DNA of 64,000 nucleotides from Brasenia schreberi. Its lineage: Eukaryota > Streptophyta > Magnoliopsida > Nymphaeales > Cabombaceae. How positions within the stretch are numbered: position 1 is the first letter of the stretch; every line of letters begins with the position of its first letter. This document shows, one piece after another, positions 53,400 to 64,000 of the stretch. The translations under genes were made by a program, and so were the position numbers. The stretch is taken from positions 34,545,001 through 34,609,000 of the forward strand of contig JAYKKT010000090.1 in the NCBI GenBank assembly GCA_036023115.1. The letters run 5' to 3'. A model generated the notes under the pieces. The model saw nothing but the letters and a program-made list of their open reading frames with translations. It was not told where the DNA came from and did not search any database.

Positions 53400-56300
53400 A
53401 TCACCTTCTCGGCCTTCCCACCTTACCAAGTACCACATGAATCTTTTAGGGTCCTCTCCCTTGTTCTTCATGTCACAAGATCTCTAAAATTCGGTTAATG
53501 GCATGCCCTATGAGACGGGGTGATCATCTCTCTCAGCGAGATGGGTCCTCGTAGTAAAGTTGGAGTTAACTAACATGAAAAATAGTGTGTACTTTGAGCC
53601 TTTTTTTATAAAAGTAGCTTGTAAGCGACCTTCCAAGCCATGATATACTTGATCCATATATAAGTAGATATATGAAGTCATACCTTGTCTCTAATGTCGA
53701 ACTCTCATTTTTTTGTTTGCGATTTACAAAGGAAGCCATTCTTCCTCTAACATTCTCTAATGATGCGCGGGTTTCTTCAAGCGCGATGTGATGCTCTCGA
53801 ATCTCCTTGAGTGTGGCAGGACAACTTTGGTTGGTCTCTCCTTACGCCAAATCAAGAGGAAGTAGGGACTACCATCCCATTGTAAGTTCGAAGGGGCTCT
53901 TACTCGTCACGAAACTCCGGTGTACATTGTAAGCAATTTGTGTTGCCCCTAAGAGGCTTACCCAATTTTTCTTGCTCGTAGTGACATTGTACCATAGGTA
54001 TTCTTCTAAGAGCCATTGAGTCATTTTGTTTGTCCATCGGTTTGGGGATGATTAGCAGTAGAGAAGTGAAGTTTTGTCCCCACTCGGTTGAATAGTTAAT
54101 TTCAGAAGTTACTTATGAAGCGAGCATCTCTACCTGATATGAGATGTTCTGACATGTCACAATGTTTCGCTACATTCTTCATGAATAAGTTGGTTGCTTT
54201 CTTAGCTGGGCACTCCTTTGTAGCTGCCATGAACACCATGTACTTGGAAAACCTGCCCACACCAACAAATATACTCACATTGATCAATGTTAGGAAAACC
54301 ACCCACAAAGTCTATGCTCGAGCACCACATTTTGTTTACCTCGACGATATTGCTATTCAAAGTCATATTCTTCCATTAGCTCTGGCCATCAAGTTTGTCA
54401 AGTGATAAGTCTCTTCTAAGTTTTCAAAAAAGTGTGGCCATATTGTCCATGACCATTATAAATGGTACACCATACAAGCAATGAACAACAAGCAATTATT
54501 TCTCATGTACTGGGTATCATATCTCAGCTCTCAGCTCCCTTAAGCTTTGTGTCTTTCAAAAGCCATAGGGTGTTCTTTGTGGACAAGAACTCTAGCAACT
54601 ACTTGATCACTTGCATTTGTATGGAGCTCAAAAGATATGACAAAATCTGACTACCACAACATGGGTTTACTGAAGATAGCCTTCTTGAGGTTCTCGAACG
54701 CTTGGTACAATGTGTATTTCATCGCCACAAAACCTCCTTCAAAAGCTCAGTGAGTGGAGTGGCCAGTCGAGAGAATCATTGAATGAACCTGTGATAATAG
54801 TCGGCAAAGCCTAGAAAACTCCTAAGCTCGGTTATCCCTCTTGGTACCTCCCACTCTACAATGGTACGAATCTTTTTGAGGTCCATTTTTACTAAACTAC
54901 GTCCCAAAAATGAAATCTCTCTCATCGCAAACTCATTTTTTTCCTTCACAAGACAATGATCACGGAGTCACTCAAAAACTCTTTTAAGGTATTCTACATG
55001 ATCTCTCAGGGCCAGATACAACAATATAAGTAAACTATCACTAATTCACCTAAGAGACCATATAAAGCTTCATTCATCATCTGAATAAAAGTAGATGGGG
55101 CATTGATGAGGCCAAAGGGCATGACTAGAAATCCGAATGACCTGTATCTCATCACCAGCATTATTTTCTCCTTGTCTCCTCATCCGATTCACACCTACCA
55201 ATACCCGAATTTCAAATCCAACTTTGTCAATTAATGTATGTCACTCGACATATCAAACAAATCAGCAATTAAAGGTAAGGGATATCAATCCCTAATGTTT
55301 AGTTTGTTTAGTACCCGATAATCAACACACATTTATAATGACCCCTCATCTTTATTTTGAAATAGTACTGGGAGCTATAGGGCCTCTTGGAGGGTTAGAT
55401 CATTCCCGCATCTAGTAGTTCACCTAGTCATTTCTAGAGCTCTCATAACTATATTGGTCCCATACGATATGGAGCTTGACATGGGGGTTTGCTTCTTGGC
55501 ATGAGAGTTATGGCATGGTCTCTCTGTCTTTGTGGTAGTTTTATGGGCATCATGTCCTGGTAGCTTTTCAAGACTACTTTCACCATTGCCAGTATGGGGT
55601 CATTGTTGATCATCGATTCTTCCTCCAATGAGACTGCTAGCAAGGTAGGTCGTCCTCTCCATAATCCATCATGTACTTGTAATGCAAATAAGAAAACAAG
55701 CGAACAGTTTGTATCATCCAGCATGCTGTCATTACTAGTGCTAGCATTGAGCGCACTCACAATGTGTGGGGCATTGGGTGCCAGATGTTGGCACATGCTA
55801 GTTCTTGAAGCCCAGTAAGTGGTACCCAAGTGAGGGGACGCTAATCCTCAGGGGTGGTAGAGGGGTTTCGGCGGACTACAACTTTTGCATGTTCGGCATG
55901 AGGGATGGCTTGCTTGCCACTTTTGAATATTCCATCATTATTGTGATGGTGGCGCAACTAAACCCGATGGCCAGTGCCAAAATTATGGCAACTACCTTTT
56001 CGAGATTGCATTGGAGAATAAATGTTGGATGTGATTCATCCACTACCACCAATCCTTCAAGGTATGGTGCCACCATTATCCTTTTTGTGTGTAAGAAATT
56101 CATACCTAGTATGAGTGGAAAGCCATCCAAGATTATCACCAATAGGTCCATGGTCTCCAACTAACTCCCTACAACCATCCGCACAGCCATAGCCATTCTT
56201 TGAATGTTCACAGCAGCTGCATTCACCATTTTCAGCCACTTCTCGGATGCTATCAATCTCAAGCCATTGCTTGAACACATGCGATAGCTAGGATAGAACA

Positions 56301-56530
56301 TGTTGCTCCACTATCAATCATGGCCCATATAGAGTGTTTCCAATATGGGCTTCCACATACATCAATTCGGTTCTATGTAGTTGTTCCATGGTCATTTCAT
56401 TCAATAGTTGAAATGGAGTTTCTTAAACTTTCACTTTCAATTCAGCCACATTTTGTCCTTTCACGACGGCATTTGCTTGAGGTTGGTTGGGTCATTTGCG
56501 TGTAAAATGAGTGCCTCCACATTCGAAGCA
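53400..56530 (-). pseudogene. Degenerate gypsy Gag-Pol polyprotein
   Basis: Minus-strand pieces: a zinc knuckle CFECGGTHF at about 56490-56520; protease-region LILGMNFLHTKRIMV near 56100; the start of reverse transcriptase with LPQRQRDHAITLMP and PPCQAPYRMGPI at 55450-55560; integrase with VGRFSKYMVFMAA and HLISGRDARFISNF at 54100-54260; and a chromodomain-like FMWYLVRWEGR near 53410-53455. Stops and frameshifts separate them. No piece is intact. Confidence 0.8.
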
Positions 56531-58535
56531 ACCCATGGCCTGGTCATGGTTGGTCGCCTTTGGCAGATGGCCTCTCCCTCTTACCATTGTACTCTTGGCC
56601 GGCTTATTTCGTCCCAAGACATTCCTGGACTGTTACTGTGTACCTTCGGGCGCCTTTCCACATCCTATACCAGTATTTAGCTGTGTCCCACATCCTCCTT
56701 GTTGAGGTGCACCTGCATATACCTGGCCACCTCCTTGTCATTTGTTGTCACGTTTGTCTCTGTTTCCTTCTTTCATGTTGGTTCGGTCTGTTTGTAAGTC
56801 GACAAACCTTTCCGTGCTTGATATTGTGGTGTATACATCTATTGGATTGTAGATCTCATGGTTGGAGTTCATGAACAAATAAAAACAATTGATCTTTTGG
56901 GTGCATATCTCACCTCTGTAGTAAGGAAGTAATAAATTCGCGAACATACTCTCATAACATAACAATATGCTTGGCTTGCAAGAGTGCTTCATGGGTTTGT
57001 GCAATTCCTTCTTCAATTATGCTCATGTTGAGACCAAAGGTTGTCCTTGATCGATCATTGATTTTTGTTTTATTCTCCACCAAAGTTTAACATCTCTATC
57101 AAGGTAAAGCACGACTTGGATGAGTTGATCCTCTTTTGGCATCTTCAAGACTTCAAAGTATGTATCTATATCATAAATCCAATTTTCAAGTATCTTGTTA
57201 TCTCATGCTCTCCTATATTTTTGAAGTTTCAGGTTCTTTTGGTCGCCGAGATGTAATTACCACTTGAGGTCTGGCTGAAGCCTCCATAGATGGTCGAAAG
57301 AACGATAGCAAGGCTTCGGTCGCTAGCTCTACTTGGGGACTTGGGTTGGCAATCACCCTTAAAGCATCTAATTCACCTTGAAGTCACTAGATCTCATCCT
57401 CAGAGATGGTCATCCTGTCCACCAGAGGAACCGTGGGACTGTGGGTGGACTCTCATTTTGGATGGAGGTATGCTGTGAGATCTTGTTTACACCATGTTTC
57501 TACTCTCTTATGAATGGAAAAAGCCAAAGGATAAATTGAAATTGGCTCTAGGAAGGATAGGAAAGTAGATAATTGGCTTACTACAAATTTTTTTGTTCCC
57601 TCCTCACTTTTCTACCTCGAAGGGTATAGATATAAAGAGAGAGATCTTCTCTTGTACCTGGCTGGATCCTTGAATCAAGGAGGGATCCTTAACTTTAGGG
57701 CTTAGGATCTTTTCAAAATTCAGGTTTTTGCTTTTTGGAAGATTCCTAAGATTGAGGAGGGAGAGATCTAACGGTCCCAACCTATTTGAATTCGAATTTT
57801 CATTTTTGTTGGACCTTCTTAAAATCGTGGAAGATTTCCTATCTTCGTGGGATTGAGCGAGCCACCATTTGCTCGTCTTTTTGTTTGAATTTCAAATTTC
57901 AAATTTCGGTAGGAACGTGTCAATCTCACCACTTGTTCTCGTGCTGCTCTACAACAATGTGAGCTGCCACCGATCCCACTGGATTCACCCAGTTGGACAA
58001 GCAACGCAAGGCTCACCTGAGATGAGCGTGGTGTGTCTCCACTGAACCACAGTCACGCTCGGGGCCTCACCAGAACCTAGCCACCAGTGTGTTCCAAACG
58101 CGCGTATAGAAAGGCCTAGCCTTTCCTTATCCACTACGGCCACCGTAGGCCGTGGTCTCCTTAGTCCACTTCCACCTCGGACATGACCACCAATTGGTGG
58201 TGAAATTCCGCCACTCGAAAGCGTCATTGGACAGTCAAGGAAAAGACTGGAATCTCCGCTACTAATAACTTGATTTTCTAGTAAAACTGCACGAGTTCTC
58301 TGTGGTGGATCTGGTCATAATTCGACAATCATGTTGCTTTGGGCCCAGATCACGAACGCGATGTGATTGGACCAACAACAAATCGACTGCCCGATTAGCG
58401 CTAAAGAGTTGCAAATGAATCTCCTCGGTAGAGCATAAGGAACCCAACTCTATAGACGTGCTCCGTTGGAGTCTTGAATCCACCCAACGTTGTGGCAAGA
58501 TATGTCTTCCATCAAAATCACCAAAGTTGATGGCA
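56530..58535 (-). pseudogene. Decayed gag and leader region of the gypsy element
   Basis: Lies between the zinc knuckle and the 5' LTR, where gag and the leader belong. Several short open frames exist on both strands but I can identify no conserved gag motif. Confidence 0.45.
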
Positions 58536-58541
58536 AAAGTT

Positions 58542-58553
58542 GTTCCAATACCA
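58542..58553 (-). other. Primer-binding site
   Basis: Three bases inside the 5' LTR the minus strand reads TGGTATTGGAAC, a degraded match to the initiator-methionine tRNA primer site TGGTATCAGAGC used by most plant LTR elements. Confidence 0.6.
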
Positions 58554-58556
58554 AAT

Positions 58557-59175
58557 TGTTACCGCACCAATGACGACAATTGACATTAGCCTCCACGATC
58601 AACCAATTTTACTCCAACTCGATTATAGCTTCAATTAAGCGTACATACATAAAAGATGAAAACAAAAGCTTTATTTCAAGATTATTTCTTAATTAAGTTG
58701 ACCTTTAGGGGCTTCCAAGGAGAGTCCACACAACCGATAAGGGAACCGCTTGGCAGCCTTGTCCCCTAATCAGTACGACTCTACCAATGAAGGCAAAGGA
58801 TGTAGACGATCGACCTAAAGGTGTCTTTGTATGTCGGCTTCCTTTCCTCTCTCTCGTCTCTCTCTCTCTCTGTCTCTCTCTCGTCTCTCTAAAGTTCTTT
58901 GTCTCAAGCACGGATTGAATGTCCTCTCTCTTCTAACAGGTTCTCTTTTATATCACTAAAGGGCTCGCTCTGTAAGATAGGACTCTATGTTCAGGCTGGA
59001 CACTCCGAGTACCCTTTATTCTCTATGTGCGGATCTAGGAGATCTGTTTATTGGACTCGCGTGGGTTCGCTTAAGCCAAACCGCTAGCTTGCATAGACAA
59101 GGGGAGGTTAAACCTCCCTCAACTTCAATGTATTGGCACCCAGGCTGCCAGACAAGCGCTCCTGATGTCATGACA
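58557..59175 (-). repeat. 5' LTR of Ty3/gypsy element
   Basis: Pairs with 52680-53296. It shares tgttaccgcaccaa at the left, ggatgtagacgatcgaccta in the middle and catgaca at the right. A TC-rich tract at 58850-58890 has expanded in this copy. Confidence 0.88.
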
Positions 59176-59179
59176 TAAT

Positions 59180-59276
59180 ACCTGAACTCGAAACTGATCA
59201 GGTTGGGTACGGAGATAAGATGCTCCGATATGTACCTGACCTGATACTTTTCTTGACTTGTACTTGACCTACATAT

Positions 59277-59352
<76 letters not shown>

Positions 59353-59590
59353 TTCAACCCCAACCTGACCCAACCCAAACGGGATAAGAAATACGTGAAC
59401 TCGAAACTGATCGGGTCAGGTATGGGATAAAATGCATTAATCCGTTCCAGACTCGTATCCGATCAAATATACGCATATACACACATATTTCTTATGTATA
59501 AATACCATTGAGAAAAGAGAACCTATACCCGTCCATTAAGATTCAGGTAGGGTCCGAATATAGGACCCGACCCATTACCATCCTTAACCG
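59180..59590. repeat. Dispersed repeat with internal duplication and (TA)n tract
   Basis: acctgaactcgaaactgatc occurs at 59180 and, as acgtgaactcgaaactgatc, at about 59394. A (TA)n microsatellite lies at 59287-59350. The words cccaacctgacccaaccc and cccgacccattaccatcc link it to 28275, 29165 and 52615. Confidence 0.6.
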
Positions 59591-59765
59591 TAGCCGTAGG
59601 TGTCGACTCGTCGGACTTGTTTTCCCGTCCATGCGACTGGAGTGATGGCCATGGCTGTCACCTACTGTACCAGTTCGCTACCGCCCAGTCGCCCTTCGAT
59701 TCTTTGAATCAGAACCCCAATGTAGTTATCGGCGAGTCATGCACAGAAATGCATAGGCGTCAGAT

Positions 59766-61898
59766 ATGGAGTTTGCCTCCCGCTCTCGCGCTCTCTCTCG
59801 CTTGCTTATGCTGTGCGCGGAGCAAAACAACATCCTCGCAGGACGAATCGTTCATGCCCACATCCTCAAAAACGATTTCCAATCTGATATCTTCTTAAGG
59901 AATAGCGTCGTCAATATGTACGCCAAGTGCGGTCGTTTGAAAGAAGCGAAATTTGAGTTCGATGGAATTCGTAAACGAGACGTCGTGTCGTGGAATTGCC
60001 TCATTAATGGATTTTGCCAGCATGGTAGAGGATTAGAAGTATTGGGTTTCTTCCAAAGCATGGTAAGAGAGGGCCTGATCCCGAATGCCTTCACGTTTGC
60101 TGGTGTGATCACGTCTGCTGCTAATATCAGTGCAACGTGTGAAGGTAACCAGGCTCATGGCCTTGCTTTGAAGACTGGAAACTGTTTGGAGGTGTTCGTC
60201 ACCACTTCTCTGGTCAGTTTGTATTGTAAATGTGGCTTGATTCATGAAGCGCGCCAAATGTTTGATGAAATGTCGGAAAGAAACTCTGTTTCATGGGCAG
60301 CCATGATTTCTGGATATGCCTCCCAGAGATGTGGGTACGATGTCCTGGAATTGTTTGTTTCGATGAGGGTGGAGGGCGTCGAACTGAACCAGTTTGTGTT
60401 TACGAGCGTGCTCAGTGCATTTGCAGAACCGGAATTTATTAAATATGGTAGGTTGGTCCACAATGTGGCGATAAAGACTTGTCTTGAATCTCATGTAACT
60501 GTCGGTAATGCTCTTGTTACTATGTACGCAAAGTGCGGGAGCTTGGAGGATGCGACTCGGATGTTTGGTGGTACCGGCAGTAGGAATGCAATCACCTGGT
60601 CTGCCATGATAACTGGATTTGCGCAGGGTGGGAGAAATCATGAAGCTTTGACATTATTATCTGAGATGCACTCTTCAGGAATCAGGCCAAGCGAATTCAC
60701 GTTGGTGGGCGTCCTGAATGCTTCTAGCAATATAGCATCTCTTGAGCATGGTAAACAGATTCATGCCTATATGTTAAAGTTAGGATATGAATCTCAGGTC
60801 TTTGTCAGGAGTGCACTCATTGATATGTACGCAAAATGTTGCAGTGTTCATGATGCTAGGAAAGGATTTGATCAATTGAATGAACCAGATATGGTTTTGT
60901 GGACATCAATGATTAATGGATATGTTCAAAATGGTGAAAATGAGGAGGCTCTTAACTTGTATGGAAGAATGGAAGCAGAGAACATTTCACCAAATGAACT
61001 AACATTGACCAGTGTTATTAAAGCCTGCTCAAACCTCGCGGCATTAGAGCAGGGGAGGCAAATGCATGCACTAACAGTCAAGTATGGGCTTGCCCTGCAG
61101 GTTCCAATTGGCAGTGCTCTTTCATCGATGTATGCAAAGTGTGGAGATCTTAAAGAAGGTGTTCGGGTGTTTAAACGGATGAAGGAGAAGGATGTTGTGT
61201 GCTGGAATTCCATGATATCTGGATTATCTCAAAATGGGCATGGCGAAGAAGCATTGCAAGTGTATGAGGATATGCAACTAAATGGAACCAAGCCGGACTA
61301 TATCACTTTTGTGAATCTCCTTTCTACGTGCAGTCATATAGGTTTGGTTGATGAGGGTTGGCGCTACTTCAAATCAATGCAGAAAGACCATGGCATGGTT
61401 CCAACTGTTGAGCATTATGCCTGCATGGTCGATATCCTCAGTCGTGGTGGCCGACTTGAAGAAGCTAAGTCCTTTATTGAATCTGTGTCCGTGGAACATG
61501 GGATGGCACTCTGGAGAATTTTGCTTGGAGCATCTAGAAGCCATGGTAATTTACTTGTGGGAGCTTATGCAGGAGAGCGGCTGATGGAGTTGGGTTCACA
61601 AGAGTCATCAGCTTATGTGCTTTTGTCTAATATATATGCATCAGCAGGAAGATGGAGAGATGTTGAACGGGTTAGAAGCTTGATGCGGGACCGAGGGGTG
61701 AACAAAGAGCCAGGATGCAGCTGGATTGAGATAAAAAACCAAGTTCATGTGTTTGTTGTGAGGGATCAATTACATCCACAAATCAAGGAAGTTTACCTTG
61801 TGGTCAGGGCGCTATCTAAACAAATGAGGGATGAAGGTTACCGACCTGACACCAGAATGATCTTTTCAGATTTCCAGCATCACATGGACGATGAGTGA
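59766..61898 (+). CDS. PLS-class pentatricopeptide repeat protein with E/E+ tail, At2g33680-like
   Basis: Intronless, 710 aa, like most plant PPR genes. Residues from about 15 to 590 are successive P, L and S repeats with the usual VVNMYAKCGRLKEA, DVVSWNCLINGFCQHG, SWAAMISGYASQ and ALIDMYAKCCSVHDARK wording. The E and E+ region follows (SAYVLLSNIYASAGRWRDVE, GCSWIEIKNQVHVFVV, HPQIKEVY) and the protein ends shortly after without a DYW deaminase domain. From memory the order and wording agree throughout with Arabidopsis At2g33680 (PCMP-E19). Such proteins bind organelle transcripts, usually for C-to-U editing with a separate DYW partner; the target is unknown. The start is fixed by a TAG in frame 12 bases upstream, and the early residues align with the family. 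A mitochondrial or plastid presequence is presumed, but the leader is short. Confidence 0.9.
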   Translation: MEFASRSRALSRLLMLCAEQNNILAGRIVHAHILKNDFQSDIFLRNSVVNMYAKCGRLKEAKFEFDGIRKRDVVSWNCLINGFCQHGRGLEVLGFFQSMVREGLIPNAFTFAGVITSAANISATCEGNQAHGLALKTGNCLEVFVTTSLVSLYCKCGLIHEARQMFDEMSERNSVSWAAMISGYASQRCGYDVLELFVSMRVEGVELNQFVFTSVLSAFAEPEFIKYGRLVHNVAIKTCLESHVTVGNALVTMYAKCGSLEDATRMFGGTGSRNAITWSAMITGFAQGGRNHEALTLLSEMHSSGIRPSEFTLVGVLNASSNIASLEHGKQIHAYMLKLGYESQVFVRSALIDMYAKCCSVHDARKGFDQLNEPDMVLWTSMINGYVQNGENEEALNLYGRMEAENISPNELTLTSVIKACSNLAALEQGRQMHALTVKYGLALQVPIGSALSSMYAKCGDLKEGVRVFKRMKEKDVVCWNSMISGLSQNGHGEEALQVYEDMQLNGTKPDYITFVNLLSTCSHIGLVDEGWRYFKSMQKDHGMVPTVEHYACMVDILSRGGRLEEAKSFIESVSVEHGMALWRILLGASRSHGNLLVGAYAGERLMELGSQESSAYVLLSNIYASAGRWRDVERVRSLMRDRGVNKEPGCSWIEIKNQVHVFVVRDQLHPQIKEVYLVVRALSKQMRDEGYRPDTRMIFSDFQHHMDDE

Positions 61899-64000
61899 AG
61901 CAATATCAAGTTTGACGACATGAAAACAGGACTTCCTATGGCCCTTTGCGGCCGATGCACCAGTTACAAAGCATTGATTTTGAGAGAGAAGTCTCTGGGT
62001 ATAGAGAGCGTCTGGCCAATCATTCGTTTTACCACACTGGTTATTATGAATTTATGATGCCTTTCCCGACTTCAAAGTTCAAACATCACGTGGGTGTGAA
62101 TCAAAGCAAGATGGAGTTCCATCGTATGGAACATTCTTTTCTGCTGGCATTGGTACTGATTTTTGGAGAAGGCGTATTAATGAGGAGCTGCCTGTTTGTC
62201 TTCTATATGCAGATTCTTTCTCTTCCACAGTGCATGATTCTTCGGAACAATGTATTTTAGGACCCGAGGGATCTAACTGGCGGTTGTAAGTTTTCAACAG
62301 GCACTTGTCGTAACCTTTCTTGAGTTTTGACACTGGAAGTTCCGCTCTGATGTTCAGGGGATATGAAGATTTCATCCTGTGTCAGTCTTTGAGAAGGATA
62401 AGTTATGAAAACTGGAAGCTAACTTTTTTAATTACAGTTCAACGTTCCTATACATTGTGAGAAAGCAATAAGAAAACAAACTGTTGATTTTTGGGCTAAA
62501 TGCCTCTCTTGTTTCTCCTGTGCCACCACTTTATATTTCCCTCTTCATCCTTTCTTCCTCTTCTTCATCATCATCAAAGGCACCCACAAGCTTTTTGGAA
62601 CATAAGTCTGATATTACCTCTTAGATGGCCTTTTTTGCAGGTTAACCTTTTCACATGAACTTCATTATCAAAGTTTGTCACTAATTGTGAGTTGTATGGA
62701 AGATCCCTTGATTCCTTGAAGAAGGATCGTAAGTTCTTAAGCACATGAGACTTATTGCGATCGAAGTTGAGTTCTTTTCAAGTTCTCATTCAGAATGGAT
62801 TCATTGATGTTTGATCGCCTGCCTCCAATTGGAGGAACCAATCAGTAGACAACGGTAAGTAGTGCGTCTATCTCTACCCTTCATACATGTTTCACAAAAT
62901 TTAAATCAAATGCTATCGGTTTGGTTTTGAGTACCACTTAGATTTTCTGGTCATGTCTATTTTTAATCCGAGTTGGACGGGCATGCAGACTTCTTCTTTT
63001 TCTTTTCAGTTGCCGTTTTTCATCTCTTCTAGGTTGATGTTTTAATTTAATACCATGCTTTGAAGAAATTGTTTTGAATTTGCCATTTCGACAGGAAGCA
63101 TTTACCCTAGTGGTTCTGCAATCAAGCTTGGACTAATGTCTGAGTATCATATATGACGTCTTTGATTGGAAATATGAGGTTCCAAACCGTTGTTGATGTT
63201 TTTATAACAGCCTGTTGGTTATTTCTTCAGAAAGGAAAACTGCCTGCTAGGCGAACGGTTGATTTTACTTAACAAGTTCTGGATGATCCCCCCGAACAAT
63301 TACAGTACATGTGGTGCCAAGATTATTCCGCAGATAAGCATAAGAATGGCCACTTCATTTGGGTCTGTTGAGATCCTGAAGAATTGTGACTTCAACAACA
63401 CACATCCTCCACTAGATACATGACTCAGAAAATCATTCCGCGGAAACATCCCTTCTTGGACAGGGAAAGAAAGGATTTTGTGGCGATGGCCTGATCAACG
63501 GATAAGGAACTACCGAGAGTGCAGGTTTCTGTAACTGAGTGCTTTTGCATGACCCTCAACATTGATATGTTTGAAGTTGGAAGGTATGTTAGCTTTCTGG
63601 GCCTTGTGAATTCTTCCTTGGTGTTAATGTGGTCAAATTTATTCATCATATGCATCATCAAGGGTTTGTCTTCAATGAGGTCAGTGGTTTTCTTTTAGAA
63701 AAAACATGGGAAAATGCTTACAATGACTGTATTACTCACATAATAGCATATTAGATAAAACATCGTGGGTTGAATGTGGAATGAAGTAGTGAAACCTGCT
63801 CAGTTACTGTTACTCGGCATATGTTTTGAGGCCTAAGTCAACGTAGCTCCAATTTTTATGACAGATAGAAAGAACTTAGTGCTTGATAGAAGGGGGCATG
63901 TATCTTTATGAAATGGAGCGGCCCACTTGTCATTTTAGATTTGTTCTGCACACTACTTCCGAATGCTCTGAGTTGGCTACACGAGAGAGCAGTCAGGAAG
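61899..64000. other. 3' flank of the PPR gene, no gene recognised
   Basis: A plus-strand 104-codon frame at 61946 and minus-strand frames at 62079 and 63425 show no known domain and no supporting signals. The first few hundred bases are probably 3' UTR. Confidence 0.4.

Larger units (their letters stand above)
52680..59175 (-). mobile_element. Old Ty3/gypsy (chromovirus-like) LTR retrotransposon
   Basis: Two LTRs of 617 and 619 bases enclose about 5.3 kb of minus-strand relics in the order gag, protease, reverse transcriptase, RNase H, integrase, chromodomain. Target-site flanks are gaata (52675-52679) and taata (59176-59180), four of five matching. The insertion splits a dispersed repeat: ggggtaaggaata on the left continues as cctgaactcgaaactgatc on the right, which resembles the intact gggataagaaatacgtgaac at 59380. 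Strong LTR divergence and broken frames make it an old, dead insertion. Confidence 0.88.

Noticed and set aside
54115..54405. Plus-strand frame with VYLDDIAIQ resembling a reverse transcriptase YLDD motif
   Set aside because: It lies over the gypsy integrase on the opposite strand and the surrounding residues do not fit reverse transcriptase; coincidence.
59617..59898. Possible upstream start of the PPR gene in another frame
   Set aside because: Different frame from the PPR repeats. The PPR frame has a stop 12 bases before the ATG at 59766, and the protein already aligns with the family from there.
61946..62260. 104-codon frame after the PPR gene
   Set aside because: No recognised domain; falls in the expected 3' UTR of the PPR gene.

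Overview
The window looks like flowering-plant nuclear DNA. It has intron-rich protein genes with plant-specific relatives, a long intronless organelle-type PPR gene, and abundant plant transposons (RTE-clade LINEs, hAT elements, a Ty3/gypsy element, tRNA-derived SINEs). It also carries long (TA)n/(GA)n microsatellites and has AT-rich spacers. I cannot name the species. Three genes look functional; the rest is repeats, relics and spacer.

Layout. 1-11,100 is mostly AT-rich spacer with a diverged local duplication, a SINE, a small signal-peptide/His-Arg-rich reading frame broken by one TGA (6214-6447), and a probable hAT scrap. 11,521-15,753 (+) is a six-exon gene for a conserved 204-aa plant protein of unknown function; its fourth intron is an 80-nt U12-type AT-AC intron. 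15,754-24,900 holds spacer, microsatellites, a small hAT-like MITE, two SINEs, and on the minus strand a decayed GUX-type (GT8) xylan glucuronosyltransferase pseudogene (about 20,520-21,840). 24,913-28,165 is a nearly full-length but broken RTE LINE.

31,944-49,670 (+) is a LAZ1-like (DUF300/Solute_trans_a) membrane-protein gene of eight coding exons. Its introns are full of transposons. Intron 1 has an hAT relic with a LINE 3' scrap. The 10.6-kb intron 6 has two 5'-truncated LINEs, then an hAT element nested inside a deleted member of its own family, each with its own 8-bp target duplication. A 211-bp LINE derivative, made only of the element's 5' and 3' ends and flanked by an 11-bp target duplication, lies in the upstream untranslated region. 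Just downstream of the gene is a non-autonomous hAT (50,863-51,953), then an old chromodomain Ty3/gypsy element on the minus strand (52,680-59,175, both LTRs visible). 59,766-61,898 (+) is an intronless 710-aa E/E+ class PPR gene, apparently the counterpart of Arabidopsis At2g33680. The last 2 kb shows no recognisable gene.

The three genes do not form a pathway: one is probably nuclear, one is a tonoplast/endomembrane protein, and one probably acts in organelle RNA processing. All homology statements are from memory of protein families; exon borders were placed by hand from splice consensus and unbroken reading frame.
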